Positions 16,421-25,266 of a stretch of DNA of 39,659 bases are shown here, piece after piece; positions within the stretch are counted from its first letter, which is position 1; each line of letters starts with the position of its first letter. This stretch comes from Candidatus Kerfeldbacteria bacterium. Its GTDB lineage: Bacteria; Patescibacteriota; Patescibacteriia; SBBC01. Location: contig JACQKH010000045.1 in the NCBI GenBank assembly GCA_016204585.1, positions 1 through 39,659 of the forward strand, written 5' to 3'. The notes below the pieces were generated by a model, which was not told the DNA's origin, ran no database searches, and saw only the letters and a list, made by a program, of their open reading frames with translations. Made by a program: the position numbers and the translations under genes.

Positions 16421-18364
16421 ATGCCAATGCGAAAGCAAGTGAAAAAACGTTATCGGCAAAGCACCAGCCTTCTCCGCAATAGTTTGATGGCCATTTTGCT
16501 CGTGCTATTGCTGACGGTGTTCCGGTCAACCCTCAACGTGAAATCCGCCTCGGTGACCGGCGCTCCGGAGAAACTCAAGGTAACGGCCGGCGTTCTGATC
16601 GTCAATACCGGCGCCGCCAGCGACAGCATCCTCGAACTCGGCAACGCCGGCCGGGATATCGTCTCAACCGGCGACATCTACTTCCGGCCGGACAACACCT
16701 CAGCCGGACTCCGCTTCAGCGGGAATACGACTGATAACACGCAGGACTTGCTGGTGACCGGCGATTTGAGCGTCGGCCGGAACATTTGTTTGGGCGGCGT
16801 CTGCCAGAGCGCCTGGCCGTCAACAATTGATCTATGGGAAACAGTGACCAACGCCGGGTTTACCTACCTTCAGCCGAAGCAAGATGCCGGAATCAACCCG
16901 GCCATCCAGATCGGCGATCCGGTCAAGTTCTGCGCGATTGACGGCAACGAATGTACCTACTCGGGCGATTGTCGTCAAGAGAACTGCATTGCCAATTCAT
17001 GCGAACAAAGCGGCGGCTATTGCGAAGATTACACCTGGTGTCCGAACCTGGCTTGCACTGGCGCAGGCGGGGTGTCTGGCAAGAACGCCCTCGAGGTCTA
17101 CGGCCGCACCACCGGCAGCGCGCTGCAAAGCGGCGCAGGTTACACCTTTTTCGGCGAGTTTGACGAAGCAGGCAATCCCATCCCCGGCAGCGGCAACGTC
17201 AGGGTCAGCGGCATTCTCGACGTGAATAAACGTGATGTCAACTGGCTGTTCAATGATATTTCGAACCGTTCATCTCTGAAGAGGCTGGCCGCAGGAGTTG
17301 ATGTGTTTACCAAAGCGTTCCACTACCTGAACAATGATCCATCCCCGTTCGAGATGCCGACGGAAATTGACGCGGACACGCTTATCGCTGAAGCAGCGAC
17401 GCCTTTCACCAATCCGTCAACCAAGAAAAAGGACTTCTTTTGGAAGAAAAAAGACGTGACGTCCCAATCGGAGGGCTATACCTACCATTATGACGCGTTG
17501 TGCGTGGCTTCGGATTATACAAATCTTTGTCAGGGAGGGACTGCCAGCGGAAATCCCTGTGTTACCCCGGCGCAGGTGACTGCGTGCACAAATGGCGGCG
17601 GAACCTGCAAAACCCTTTGTAAAAACGAACAACAACTGTGTAAAGCCGAGATGGCCGGTCGCTGCGCGGCTGGCAGTGGAAAGGATATAGGGCTTGGATA
17701 TAACGTTGACTTTGAAAATTTTCCATGTAACCCGGCGGAAAATGGGCCGCTACCCGGCGGATTAAATCCGGCCTGTGGAACCGGAACCTGCACCACCTCA
17801 TCTTGTCCTTCCGGATACAACAACTGCTCGCCGCCGATAGTTTCAGGCGAGTGTCAGAGACTAGCATCGAACGGAGGTATTACTCTTACCGGAAGGACTT
17901 GTCGAAGTTCGAATGACTGTCAATCTACGACTAACCCGCTTGATAATTGGTATCCAGGAGAAATCTGCGTTTTTGGCAAGCTTTTTGTCTATGAACCAGG
18001 GGCGGGAGCGGTTTCCTGTCAAAATAGTGAACAGACCTACGGCAGCGCTTCTTGCGAATATAAATGTAAGCAGACAAATACCGCCGATTGGTATAATAAT
18101 ATCCCCGGGGTCTATCCAGCTTGCACCGGTCAAGATCAATGCACGTCTTTGAACCCTGACGACATAAACATTTATCGAACCTCCGGCTACTGCACCTGGC
18201 GAAATAGCTATCCCCAGGATCGGACCGGCCAGCGGTGGTTCTGCGATTGCGTTCTCCATGAATCGTTGCCATACACCACGACCACAACCGGCAGCGGCGG
18301 AGACCTATGCACGAATCGGTTTTTCAGGGAGCAACTTCCAATTACTGCGGTTTCACCGCCATGA
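16421..18364 (+). CDS. Exported modular surface protein, type B paralogue 2, long Cys-rich C-terminal region
   Basis: ILELGNAGRDIVSTGDIYFRP, ICLGGVCQSAWPS, many Cys motifs (CRSSNDCQS, CTNGGGTCKTLC). Confidence 0.8.
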   Translation: MPMRKQVKKRYRQSTSLLRNSLMAILLVLLLTVFRSTLNVKSASVTGAPEKLKVTAGVLIVNTGAASDSILELGNAGRDIVSTGDIYFRPDNTSAGLRFSGNTTDNTQDLLVTGDLSVGRNICLGGVCQSAWPSTIDLWETVTNAGFTYLQPKQDAGINPAIQIGDPVKFCAIDGNECTYSGDCRQENCIANSCEQSGGYCEDYTWCPNLACTGAGGVSGKNALEVYGRTTGSALQSGAGYTFFGEFDEAGNPIPGSGNVRVSGILDVNKRDVNWLFNDISNRSSLKRLAAGVDVFTKAFHYLNNDPSPFEMPTEIDADTLIAEAATPFTNPSTKKKDFFWKKKDVTSQSEGYTYHYDALCVASDYTNLCQGGTASGNPCVTPAQVTACTNGGGTCKTLCKNEQQLCKAEMAGRCAAGSGKDIGLGYNVDFENFPCNPAENGPLPGGLNPACGTGTCTTSSCPSGYNNCSPPIVSGECQRLASNGGITLTGRTCRSSNDCQSTTNPLDNWYPGEICVFGKLFVYEPGAGAVSCQNSEQTYGSASCEYKCKQTNTADWYNNIPGVYPACTGQDQCTSLNPDDINIYRTSGYCTWRNSYPQDRTGQRWFCDCVLHESLPYTTTTTGSGGDLCTNRFFREQLPITAVSPP

Positions 18365-19254
18365 CAAAAGCATTAAAAAACTCTTTCATCATAATCTGGT
18401 TGGTGGCGGCGATTGGGATTTTCCGTTTCAGCCCGTCCGCCTTTTCCAAACCGCTAACCTCCGGCGCCAGCCAGAAGCTGACTGTTTACGAAGGCGTTAT
18501 CACCATTGACCACACCCCTGGCGGAAACATCCTGGAGCTCGGCAACGCCGGCCGGGACATCGCCTCAACCGGCGAGATTTTCGTCCGCCCGGGAAACACC
18601 ACGGCCGGCACCAAGTTTTATGCCGCCAGTCCATCCGAACCGCAAAATCTGTTGCTGACCGGAAGACTGACGGTCAATAAGGGTTTGAACTTTAACGGCC
18701 AATACATTACTGGCTGGACTACCGGCAGCTCCTTCTGGTTGCCCGCGGCCGGCAATTACGTCGAGCCGAACCCGCTGGCTTACGGAGTTCAGTTCAACAG
18801 CGATACCAACGTCTTGGCGAATAACGGCGCAAACCAGAGCGCGCTGTACGTAGTCAACTATGACCTGTCAGGATTGGCCGCCAAGTTCGAATCCCCGCCG
18901 CCAATTAATCAGACAATCAACATCTACGGCAACCTCGAGGCGACCGGAAATATCAGGAGCGGCGCTGAAGGCAACCTGTTTGACGTTTGGACTGACTCGA
19001 ACGACGGATATAAGGCCGCGCCGACCGGACCTGATTATCTGGATTTGCTGGATGCGGACTTGCTCGACGGGGTTAACCTTGACCTGGCCAAGGGAATCGA
19101 CCGCAATCCTCCTCAGAATCCGGCTTGTGATATTAATCTTGAGGCCTCATCTAACATGTCGTGTCTGTGCCGCGCAAATCCCAACAATCCGGCTGTATTC
19201 GAGTGCATCGAACTCACCTGCAACAGACCGGGAGATTGTGTATCATCCTCCTAA
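18361..19254 (+). CDS. Exported modular surface protein, type B paralogue 3
   Basis: Start MTKALKNSF overlapping the previous stop; LTVYEGVITIDHTPGGNILELGNAGRDIASTGEIFVRP; LDADLLDGVNLD. Confidence 0.8.
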   Translation: MTKALKNSFIIIWLVAAIGIFRFSPSAFSKPLTSGASQKLTVYEGVITIDHTPGGNILELGNAGRDIASTGEIFVRPGNTTAGTKFYAASPSEPQNLLLTGRLTVNKGLNFNGQYITGWTTGSSFWLPAAGNYVEPNPLAYGVQFNSDTNVLANNGANQSALYVVNYDLSGLAAKFESPPPINQTINIYGNLEATGNIRSGAEGNLFDVWTDSNDGYKAAPTGPDYLDLLDADLLDGVNLDLAKGIDRNPPQNPACDINLEASSNMSCLCRANPNNPAVFECIELTCNRPGDCVSSS

Positions 19255-19262
19255 TAGCCACC

Positions 19263-22200
19263 ATGAGAAGAAAGTTAGTAGAACCCATCTCAAAATTCCA
19301 TTCCGGCTCTGCGGAGCGGAATTTCGGGCTGCGGGACTTCGTCTCGGATTCGAAATATCACGGATATTCCTCATCCTCCGACTCGTCCCTCGCCACGAAA
19401 TTCCGCCCCTCGGCTCGAAAGCGAATTTTGAGATGGGTTCTAATCATTTCAGCGGCGTTTAATCTCAAGGTTCTGAAAAGCTTCATGCTGGTTGTGATGG
19501 CTGGAGCGATTTTTGTCACCATTCCCTCCAGCAGCCGGGCCAGCAATTTCGTCAAGGTCGGCTCGCCGTTCAGCGCGCCGATCAACCTCTACGGCGTGAC
19601 CACGCTCTACGACCGGGCGGAGAAAACTTACAAGGCCTGGGCGGTTGGCGGTCTGGTCTTCACCGATCCCGCTACCGGAACGGAAACCACAACTACGGCA
19701 GTCATGATGTACTTCAATGGTTCGTATTGGGCAAAGGTGCCGATTCCCCCCGTCGGCCGGCCGCTACGGTCGGTTTCCGTTATCCAGTATTTAAGAACAA
19801 TTGACTCGGCCGGAAACAGACTTACCCAGCCGAAATGGGCGCTTTCCGGCTGGGCCGTAGGCGATAAAGTGCCGGATCCCGACAACCCAGGCATGTATAT
19901 CGGCGCGACCATTTTAAAGCTCGATCCGGACGTAAACGCCACTAATCCGCTGGCCTTCAACTCCTGGACCAAGCAGCGAAAGATTAAACCGCCTTCATCG
20001 CTGGCTGGTAAACCGTGTCCCGAAGACTTTGTTGAAAATCTGACCCTGTGCACCAACTGGACCGAGAACAATCTCAAGGCCGTGGCCGCGGTTAACGATC
20101 GCTTGGCCGTGGCCGTCGGCGAGGCCGGCACGGTGCTGCACTATGATTTGTCGTTCGATAAGTCTATTTACACTTCGCCGTCGTACGATACAACTGTTGA
20201 GTATTGGAATTCGCAATCAGGATTTGCTCCAACCGACACCATCAACGCGGTAACCTTCCTGGACGAAGCTCATGGCTGGCTGGCTGGAGCTAACACTAGT
20301 GTCAACGAAGGCCGGGTTTGGAAGTACACCAAACAAAGCAATCAGTACGACACGATGGGATCATTAAATATTCCGGACATTATTTACACAAGCATTGCAG
20401 CCACCCTTCGTCCTTCGCTGACGTCGGGAGACCCCTTAAAAAGCGTATTGTGGCTAGGTACAACCTTTAGCGCTATCCCGTCCTACGGCCTCATCCGTTT
20501 CGATGAGAAACTTAATCGACTTTCTTCTACTTACGGGACCGGCGCTCCGGTTAGCGGCATAAGTTTGACCAGGCGCGCCGGCGGCCAGGATCAGAACCTC
20601 CTCCAGAACGGTTCATTCAACGCCGACCGGAAAGACGAGAGCGTCAGTAAGCGCATTCCGGACGGCTGGGAACTCAGCAGTCCGTATTACGGCGGGTCAA
20701 CGAATTTTACTTCGCCGCTGAATCTCCAATCAGCAAATCTAGTTGATCGAGTGTCGGGCAATCCGGCCTATGTTGGCGAGTCGGCCCAGTCAGTGACCAA
20801 GACTGACGGCGTAACTGCTAGAACGCTCGTGATCCACCACTCAGGACTCGCCGATTATTTCAATGCCTTTTCAAACAATTTTCCAAACGATACCTATGCG
20901 AGTTTTTCGAGTGGATCAACGCCTGTCAGTTTGCAGATGGAAGATGCGACAACTCCGCTCATGTCAACGCTAGTTCCTGGCCAGGGTGATTATTTCTCAC
21001 TCCCTACCCACGCCAACAGCAACGGATACGTTGGTCCGCCGGTTCAGGTCGGCCTATCCATCAACGGATTTTTGCGTATTCCCGGTGTGGAGTCATCCGA
21101 TCGGCAGTACGAGTTTAAAATCGAGCATCCGAAGGGCTGGGTGAATTTCGATATTGAGAATGATGTCAGCGGCGACACGCTGGTCTGCCACGGCGGCAGT
21201 AATCACGGCGCAGCGTGCACCAGTTTGTCCGATCCGTCCTGCACCAGCGGCGGCGGCGTCTGCAGCCCGAGCTCCCAGTATCCGGCTAACAGCGCTGATC
21301 CGGTAACTGACAATTCTCTGATTGCTTGGAACCCGGGAATTTGCCAGAATGATCCGTTGATCCCTACCAGAATTTGCGTGGGGGGAAGTAACGAAGGCGA
21401 AGTCTGTGATGATCCGACTGACTGCTTGGACGGCGGGACCTGCTTCCCGAGCACGCAAAAGGTTCAGTGCTTCAACAACGACGAGTGTAACATCGGCCGG
21501 TGCTTTGAACCGAACTACTACAATAGTAATGATAATAATATATACAGCGTGGGGCCAATTCGCTGCACGAATGATGAAACATGCCAAAGCGTATATGGCA
21601 ACAATGCCAGTTGCGTGCCGTTTAATTCCCCCCCGAATTGCGTAGACGCTCCGTCAACGGGAGAATCAACCTCTAAGCCAATTGAGTTCAGGCAAGGAGA
21701 CGGGTTTAAAGCCCGCGTCTGCGACGGTGGTGCTAATAGCGGGCGGTCGTGCGTAGACAGTTCACAATGCCCCGGCTCAGCGTGCGGGCTGAAGGGACTG
21801 GGGTGGTTTCCGTTTACTCTCCGTTATTTTCAGCCGTGGAAAAGGGCTTGCTCGGGGAGCCCAATGATGCGTTGTTATGACAACTCTGATTGTGTCGCGC
21901 CGGCAATCTGTGAGAATACGGATTTGAGCTACTACTATGAAGGGCAATGCACCAAGAAAGACGGAACAGTGACTGGAACATGTTCCAGCAATGTCAATGA
22001 TGCAAATGGCATTAGCCCCTGTGGTTACGAAAACGACGCGTACGGAAATCCCACCGTCAAGATCAACTGTCAGAATATACGGACTAAACCTGACCGCTCG
22101 AGCTTGAAGGTGTCCTACCGTGAAGTTGGCGCGCCGACTTGGAATCCCGTGCAAGATTCCGACCTGCTGGTGTCGGCCAACCCTAACTTCGTTCCGGGCG

Positions 22201-25112
22201 AAACAGATCGCGCCTCGATTGTCCAGGAAGTTCCATTTACCACGCTGCCGGGCACGAGTTTTTCCGTCAGCGGTAAATACAAAATCGAATTTCCGAACGA
22301 CTTTCTACCAGCCACCGCTTCGCCCAGCGATCCCCGGCAGCCGAAGTCTCCGCAAGCCGGCATCCGCGTCCGTTGCACGAACGGGACGAACGACGCCTGC
22401 GGTTACGACGTACAAACCTTCCAAGCTAACTCGGCGATTGGCGTGAGCGGCCCCGGGACGTCTTGCCGACGTCCGGACGGAACGACCTACGGCCGGAGTT
22501 GCACCACCAACGCCCAATGCGACGGTGGTGACACGTGTGTTGGACAATGGGTTGATTTTTCCGCCACCGTCACCAAGCAGAATCGTAACGCCGGTACCGG
22601 TCTGCGCACGGCCGACGATCCGAGCCAGGGCTTGGTCATTGAATGCTTTGCCGACTATGGGGCGCGCGTCGGTTGCGACGATATTACGGTGGTGCCGCTA
22701 AGCGAAGCGGCCCTCAGTGGCTTTGACCAGGTTGACGCCTGGGCCGTGGATGAGGGCGGCGCAGTCTATCAAAACACCCTGGATTTCAACAACTCCTTGC
22801 CCGACCCGGACCCTTGGAGAGTAGTCGTTCAACCATCGGCCGTACCCCTCCGCAGCGTGGCGGCGGCTGATTCCTATCATCTCTGGTCAGTGGGTGACAA
22901 GACTTCCGACGCGAACGCCACGATTCTTCGCTTAAGCCCGGGAAACGTCAGCGGTTGGGCGTGGATCGGCGCTTCCAGCTCGGCCTCGTCCGGCGACGCG
23001 CTCGGCTGGATTGATTTCAACTGCGGCAACCTCCAGTCATGCGTGAAACAACCCTCTAACTTTGGGGTAAACGTCGAGCTGACCGGCGACGAGGCTGGCC
23101 GGATTGCCGGCAGCGCCTGGCAAGGCACCGAGGATCCGAATGACGTCATAGATTACGGCCCATGCATTGGTGGCGACGGTTCTCCGACAACTAGTCCTTC
23201 TTGCGACGTGGTGTGTTCGAATAACAGTTTGCGCCTTTGCTCGAACAGCAGTCAGTGTGAGGGTACTTGCAGTAAAAACCAGGGATTTAGGTGTAGCACG
23301 GACGCCGACTGCCAGGTTAGCTGCGCTGCCAATCCGGTGGCCTGCCGGTCAATCGGCTGGTTGTCATTCGATAAAAAGGTAACCGGCACTCCGCCTGAAC
23401 TGCCGTACAACACTGCTTATGACCCGGATGATCGTAGCACATACTATACCGCCAAGTTTGACAACGTTACAGACAAAATTGACGGTTGGGCGCGCTTTGA
23501 ACTCGGCCAATGCAGCGTCTCAAAGCAGTCATGCTTCCAGTCAACTTCCTGCCCATTACGCCAGAGCTGCGAATGGTCAGGCGCAGCGTCGGTGCCTGGA
23601 CAGATTCCGGCCGCTGAAGCGAACGCCAAAGCCGGTTGGGTTAAGCTGCGCGGCGATGATAATCCGTCATCTCCGGTGACCGGCGACTTTTTCGGTTGTC
23701 AGGATTGTACTGAGATTGTGGGTGGAACTACTCCTGGGTATTGCGGTACTACCTCAACTGAGTGCGGTATTGACCTTGATTGTCTAGATGCTGGATATAC
23801 CGGCCCGGATGCACAATGCTTAAAGACATGCAAGATTTGCACCAAGTACTCTAGCGGAGCCGTGGCTACTGATTATCCGGCGTGCAATTCCTGCTCGCGG
23901 TGCACCCTCAAACGATGCAAGACCCAGAACGCAAATCAACGATGCACAGGGGACTATCAATGTAACGACATCGCCGGCGATTGCCAGAAGTACGGCATCA
24001 CTGACGACGGAACGGGAAATATCTGTTTCGGCGATCTGGCGGACGGCACCAAGTGCGTTATCGGGGCGCAGTGTATTTCCTGTAACAGCTGCAGCAAGTA
24101 CGGCGTGTCACTAGATGTCGGCGATACCAAGAATTTCAGCGGCTTCGCCTGGAGTCCGGACCTCGGCTGGATTGACTTCAGCCTGGTGACGCTCGGCGGG
24201 CAAGCGTTTTTCCAAACGAAATTCGGCGACATCTACGCTGGCGGCGATATTGGCAGCACGGCCACCGGCCTCCCGCCCGGCTACCCGGGTGGTTCAGCCC
24301 AATGCAACGCCACTTACCGGATCGTGTCAGCCGGCACCATCACCAACTTCTGCTCGGCCGCGCCGGGCGGGCTGGCCAGTCCCTTTATCGAACCGGGGGC
24401 GCAGCTCTTTCCGTTGCCGGTTCCCGAAAACCGATTCACCGCCAGGATCGGCTCGCTCGACATTGAAGGTTTGACCGCCGTGGCGAAAACGGTTGGCAGC
24501 AAGAACTTCAACAAGTACGGGGACGAGGTGGTGGACGTACCGGACGGAGAGGAACTCTCCCACGTTTGCGACGGAGCGGTAACGGCCGGTCGCTGCGATA
24601 ATAACGATTCCAAGCTGCTCGGGAAGGTTTATCATGTCAAAGGAGATTTCGTTATTGATCGTGACTTTTCGTTCAACGCCGGAGTGAGCTCGGTCGAGAG
24701 CGGAGCAGGCACTTTCGTGATTGACGGCGTGCTACGCGTGCAGGGAAATACTTCCTATCCACCGGCCGGTGCGTTGATTCAAAACCGGCGGCAGCTCCCG
24801 TCAGCCGGATTTTTCGTGCTCGGTCCTGGCGGTATTACGGTCGAACCGAATGTTTCCAAAATGGTCGGTGCCTACTACGCCAACGGTCAAATCACGGTCA
24901 ATTCCAGCGGGTCAGGCGGAGACAATCAATTGGTGGTCAGCGGTCTGATGGTCGCAAAAACCTTCGGTTTCCAGCGGACCTTCCGGGGTATCTCCGGTGA
25001 GCAACAACCGGCCGAACAAGTGATCTACGACGGTCGCCTGACGGTCAACACGCCGCCGGGCTTCTCGCAGCTGGCGCAGGGTTTGCCGAACTTGCAAGAA
25101 GTTGTGCCGTGA
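19263..25112 (+). CDS. Giant (~1.9 kaa) exported Cys-rich surface protein with propeller-like N-terminal region and conserved C-terminal domain
   Basis: Open over 5.8 kb; start uncertain (19263, or 19485 MLVVMAGAIFVTIPSSSRA); repeated AVGG/AVGE/WLAGA/LWSVG motifs; at least ten Cys-rich motifs; GWIDF/GWARF/GWVKL/GWIDFS motifs. Confidence 0.85.
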   Translation: MRRKLVEPISKFHSGSAERNFGLRDFVSDSKYHGYSSSSDSSLATKFRPSARKRILRWVLIISAAFNLKVLKSFMLVVMAGAIFVTIPSSSRASNFVKVGSPFSAPINLYGVTTLYDRAEKTYKAWAVGGLVFTDPATGTETTTTAVMMYFNGSYWAKVPIPPVGRPLRSVSVIQYLRTIDSAGNRLTQPKWALSGWAVGDKVPDPDNPGMYIGATILKLDPDVNATNPLAFNSWTKQRKIKPPSSLAGKPCPEDFVENLTLCTNWTENNLKAVAAVNDRLAVAVGEAGTVLHYDLSFDKSIYTSPSYDTTVEYWNSQSGFAPTDTINAVTFLDEAHGWLAGANTSVNEGRVWKYTKQSNQYDTMGSLNIPDIIYTSIAATLRPSLTSGDPLKSVLWLGTTFSAIPSYGLIRFDEKLNRLSSTYGTGAPVSGISLTRRAGGQDQNLLQNGSFNADRKDESVSKRIPDGWELSSPYYGGSTNFTSPLNLQSANLVDRVSGNPAYVGESAQSVTKTDGVTARTLVIHHSGLADYFNAFSNNFPNDTYASFSSGSTPVSLQMEDATTPLMSTLVPGQGDYFSLPTHANSNGYVGPPVQVGLSINGFLRIPGVESSDRQYEFKIEHPKGWVNFDIENDVSGDTLVCHGGSNHGAACTSLSDPSCTSGGGVCSPSSQYPANSADPVTDNSLIAWNPGICQNDPLIPTRICVGGSNEGEVCDDPTDCLDGGTCFPSTQKVQCFNNDECNIGRCFEPNYYNSNDNNIYSVGPIRCTNDETCQSVYGNNASCVPFNSPPNCVDAPSTGESTSKPIEFRQGDGFKARVCDGGANSGRSCVDSSQCPGSACGLKGLGWFPFTLRYFQPWKRACSGSPMMRCYDNSDCVAPAICENTDLSYYYEGQCTKKDGTVTGTCSSNVNDANGISPCGYENDAYGNPTVKINCQNIRTKPDRSSLKVSYREVGAPTWNPVQDSDLLVSANPNFVPGETDRASIVQEVPFTTLPGTSFSVSGKYKIEFPNDFLPATASPSDPRQPKSPQAGIRVRCTNGTNDACGYDVQTFQANSAIGVSGPGTSCRRPDGTTYGRSCTTNAQCDGGDTCVGQWVDFSATVTKQNRNAGTGLRTADDPSQGLVIECFADYGARVGCDDITVVPLSEAALSGFDQVDAWAVDEGGAVYQNTLDFNNSLPDPDPWRVVVQPSAVPLRSVAAADSYHLWSVGDKTSDANATILRLSPGNVSGWAWIGASSSASSGDALGWIDFNCGNLQSCVKQPSNFGVNVELTGDEAGRIAGSAWQGTEDPNDVIDYGPCIGGDGSPTTSPSCDVVCSNNSLRLCSNSSQCEGTCSKNQGFRCSTDADCQVSCAANPVACRSIGWLSFDKKVTGTPPELPYNTAYDPDDRSTYYTAKFDNVTDKIDGWARFELGQCSVSKQSCFQSTSCPLRQSCEWSGAASVPGQIPAAEANAKAGWVKLRGDDNPSSPVTGDFFGCQDCTEIVGGTTPGYCGTTSTECGIDLDCLDAGYTGPDAQCLKTCKICTKYSSGAVATDYPACNSCSRCTLKRCKTQNANQRCTGDYQCNDIAGDCQKYGITDDGTGNICFGDLADGTKCVIGAQCISCNSCSKYGVSLDVGDTKNFSGFAWSPDLGWIDFSLVTLGGQAFFQTKFGDIYAGGDIGSTATGLPPGYPGGSAQCNATYRIVSAGTITNFCSAAPGGLASPFIEPGAQLFPLPVPENRFTARIGSLDIEGLTAVAKTVGSKNFNKYGDEVVDVPDGEELSHVCDGAVTAGRCDNNDSKLLGKVYHVKGDFVIDRDFSFNAGVSSVESGAGTFVIDGVLRVQGNTSYPPAGALIQNRRQLPSAGFFVLGPGGITVEPNVSKMVGAYYANGQITVNSSGSGGDNQLVVSGLMVAKTFGFQRTFRGISGEQQPAEQVIYDGRLTVNTPPGFSQLAQGLPNLQEVVP
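19279..19442. mobile_element. MITE-like full-length palindrome, 20-bp perfect terminal inverted repeat including TA ends
   Basis: TAGAACCCATCTCAAAATTC (19279-19298) / GAATTTTGAGATGGGTTCTA (19423-19442); inner IR GCGGAATTTCG (19316-19326) / CGAAATTCCGC (19396-19406); central AATATCACGGATATT. Confidence 0.75.
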
Positions 25113-25121
25113 GGCTGACTC

Positions 25122-25176
25122 TTGACATTTGACCATTGACTTTTGACGGTCAAATGTCACATGTCAAAAGTCAAAT
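25122..25176. repeat. GTCAAAN heptad inverted array upstream of pilM
   Basis: TTGACAT TTGACCA TTGACTT TTGACGG then GTCAAAT GTCACAT GTCAAAA GTCAAAT. Confidence 0.85.
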
Positions 25177-25185
25177 GTTTTACAG

Positions 25186-25214
25186 TAGACAGATAGCTTT
25201 TTTTGTGCTATAAT
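25186..25214 (+). promoter_or_regulatory. σ70-like promoter TAGACA-N17-TATAAT for the pilM operon
   Basis: -35 at 25186-25191, -10 at 25209-25214, 17-bp spacer. Confidence 0.75.
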
Positions 25215-25266
25215 TTTTGCATGGAATGTTACTTGCCGAGCACCGTTTTTGCGGGTGGTGGTATAC

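Noticed and set aside
18860-19462. 200-aa ORF overlapping the palindrome
   Set aside because: Out-of-frame shadow of the type B gene and MITE-like palindrome.
25122-25176. CRISPR array
   Set aside because: 7-nt units without ~30-nt repeats and unique spacers; no cas genes in the window.
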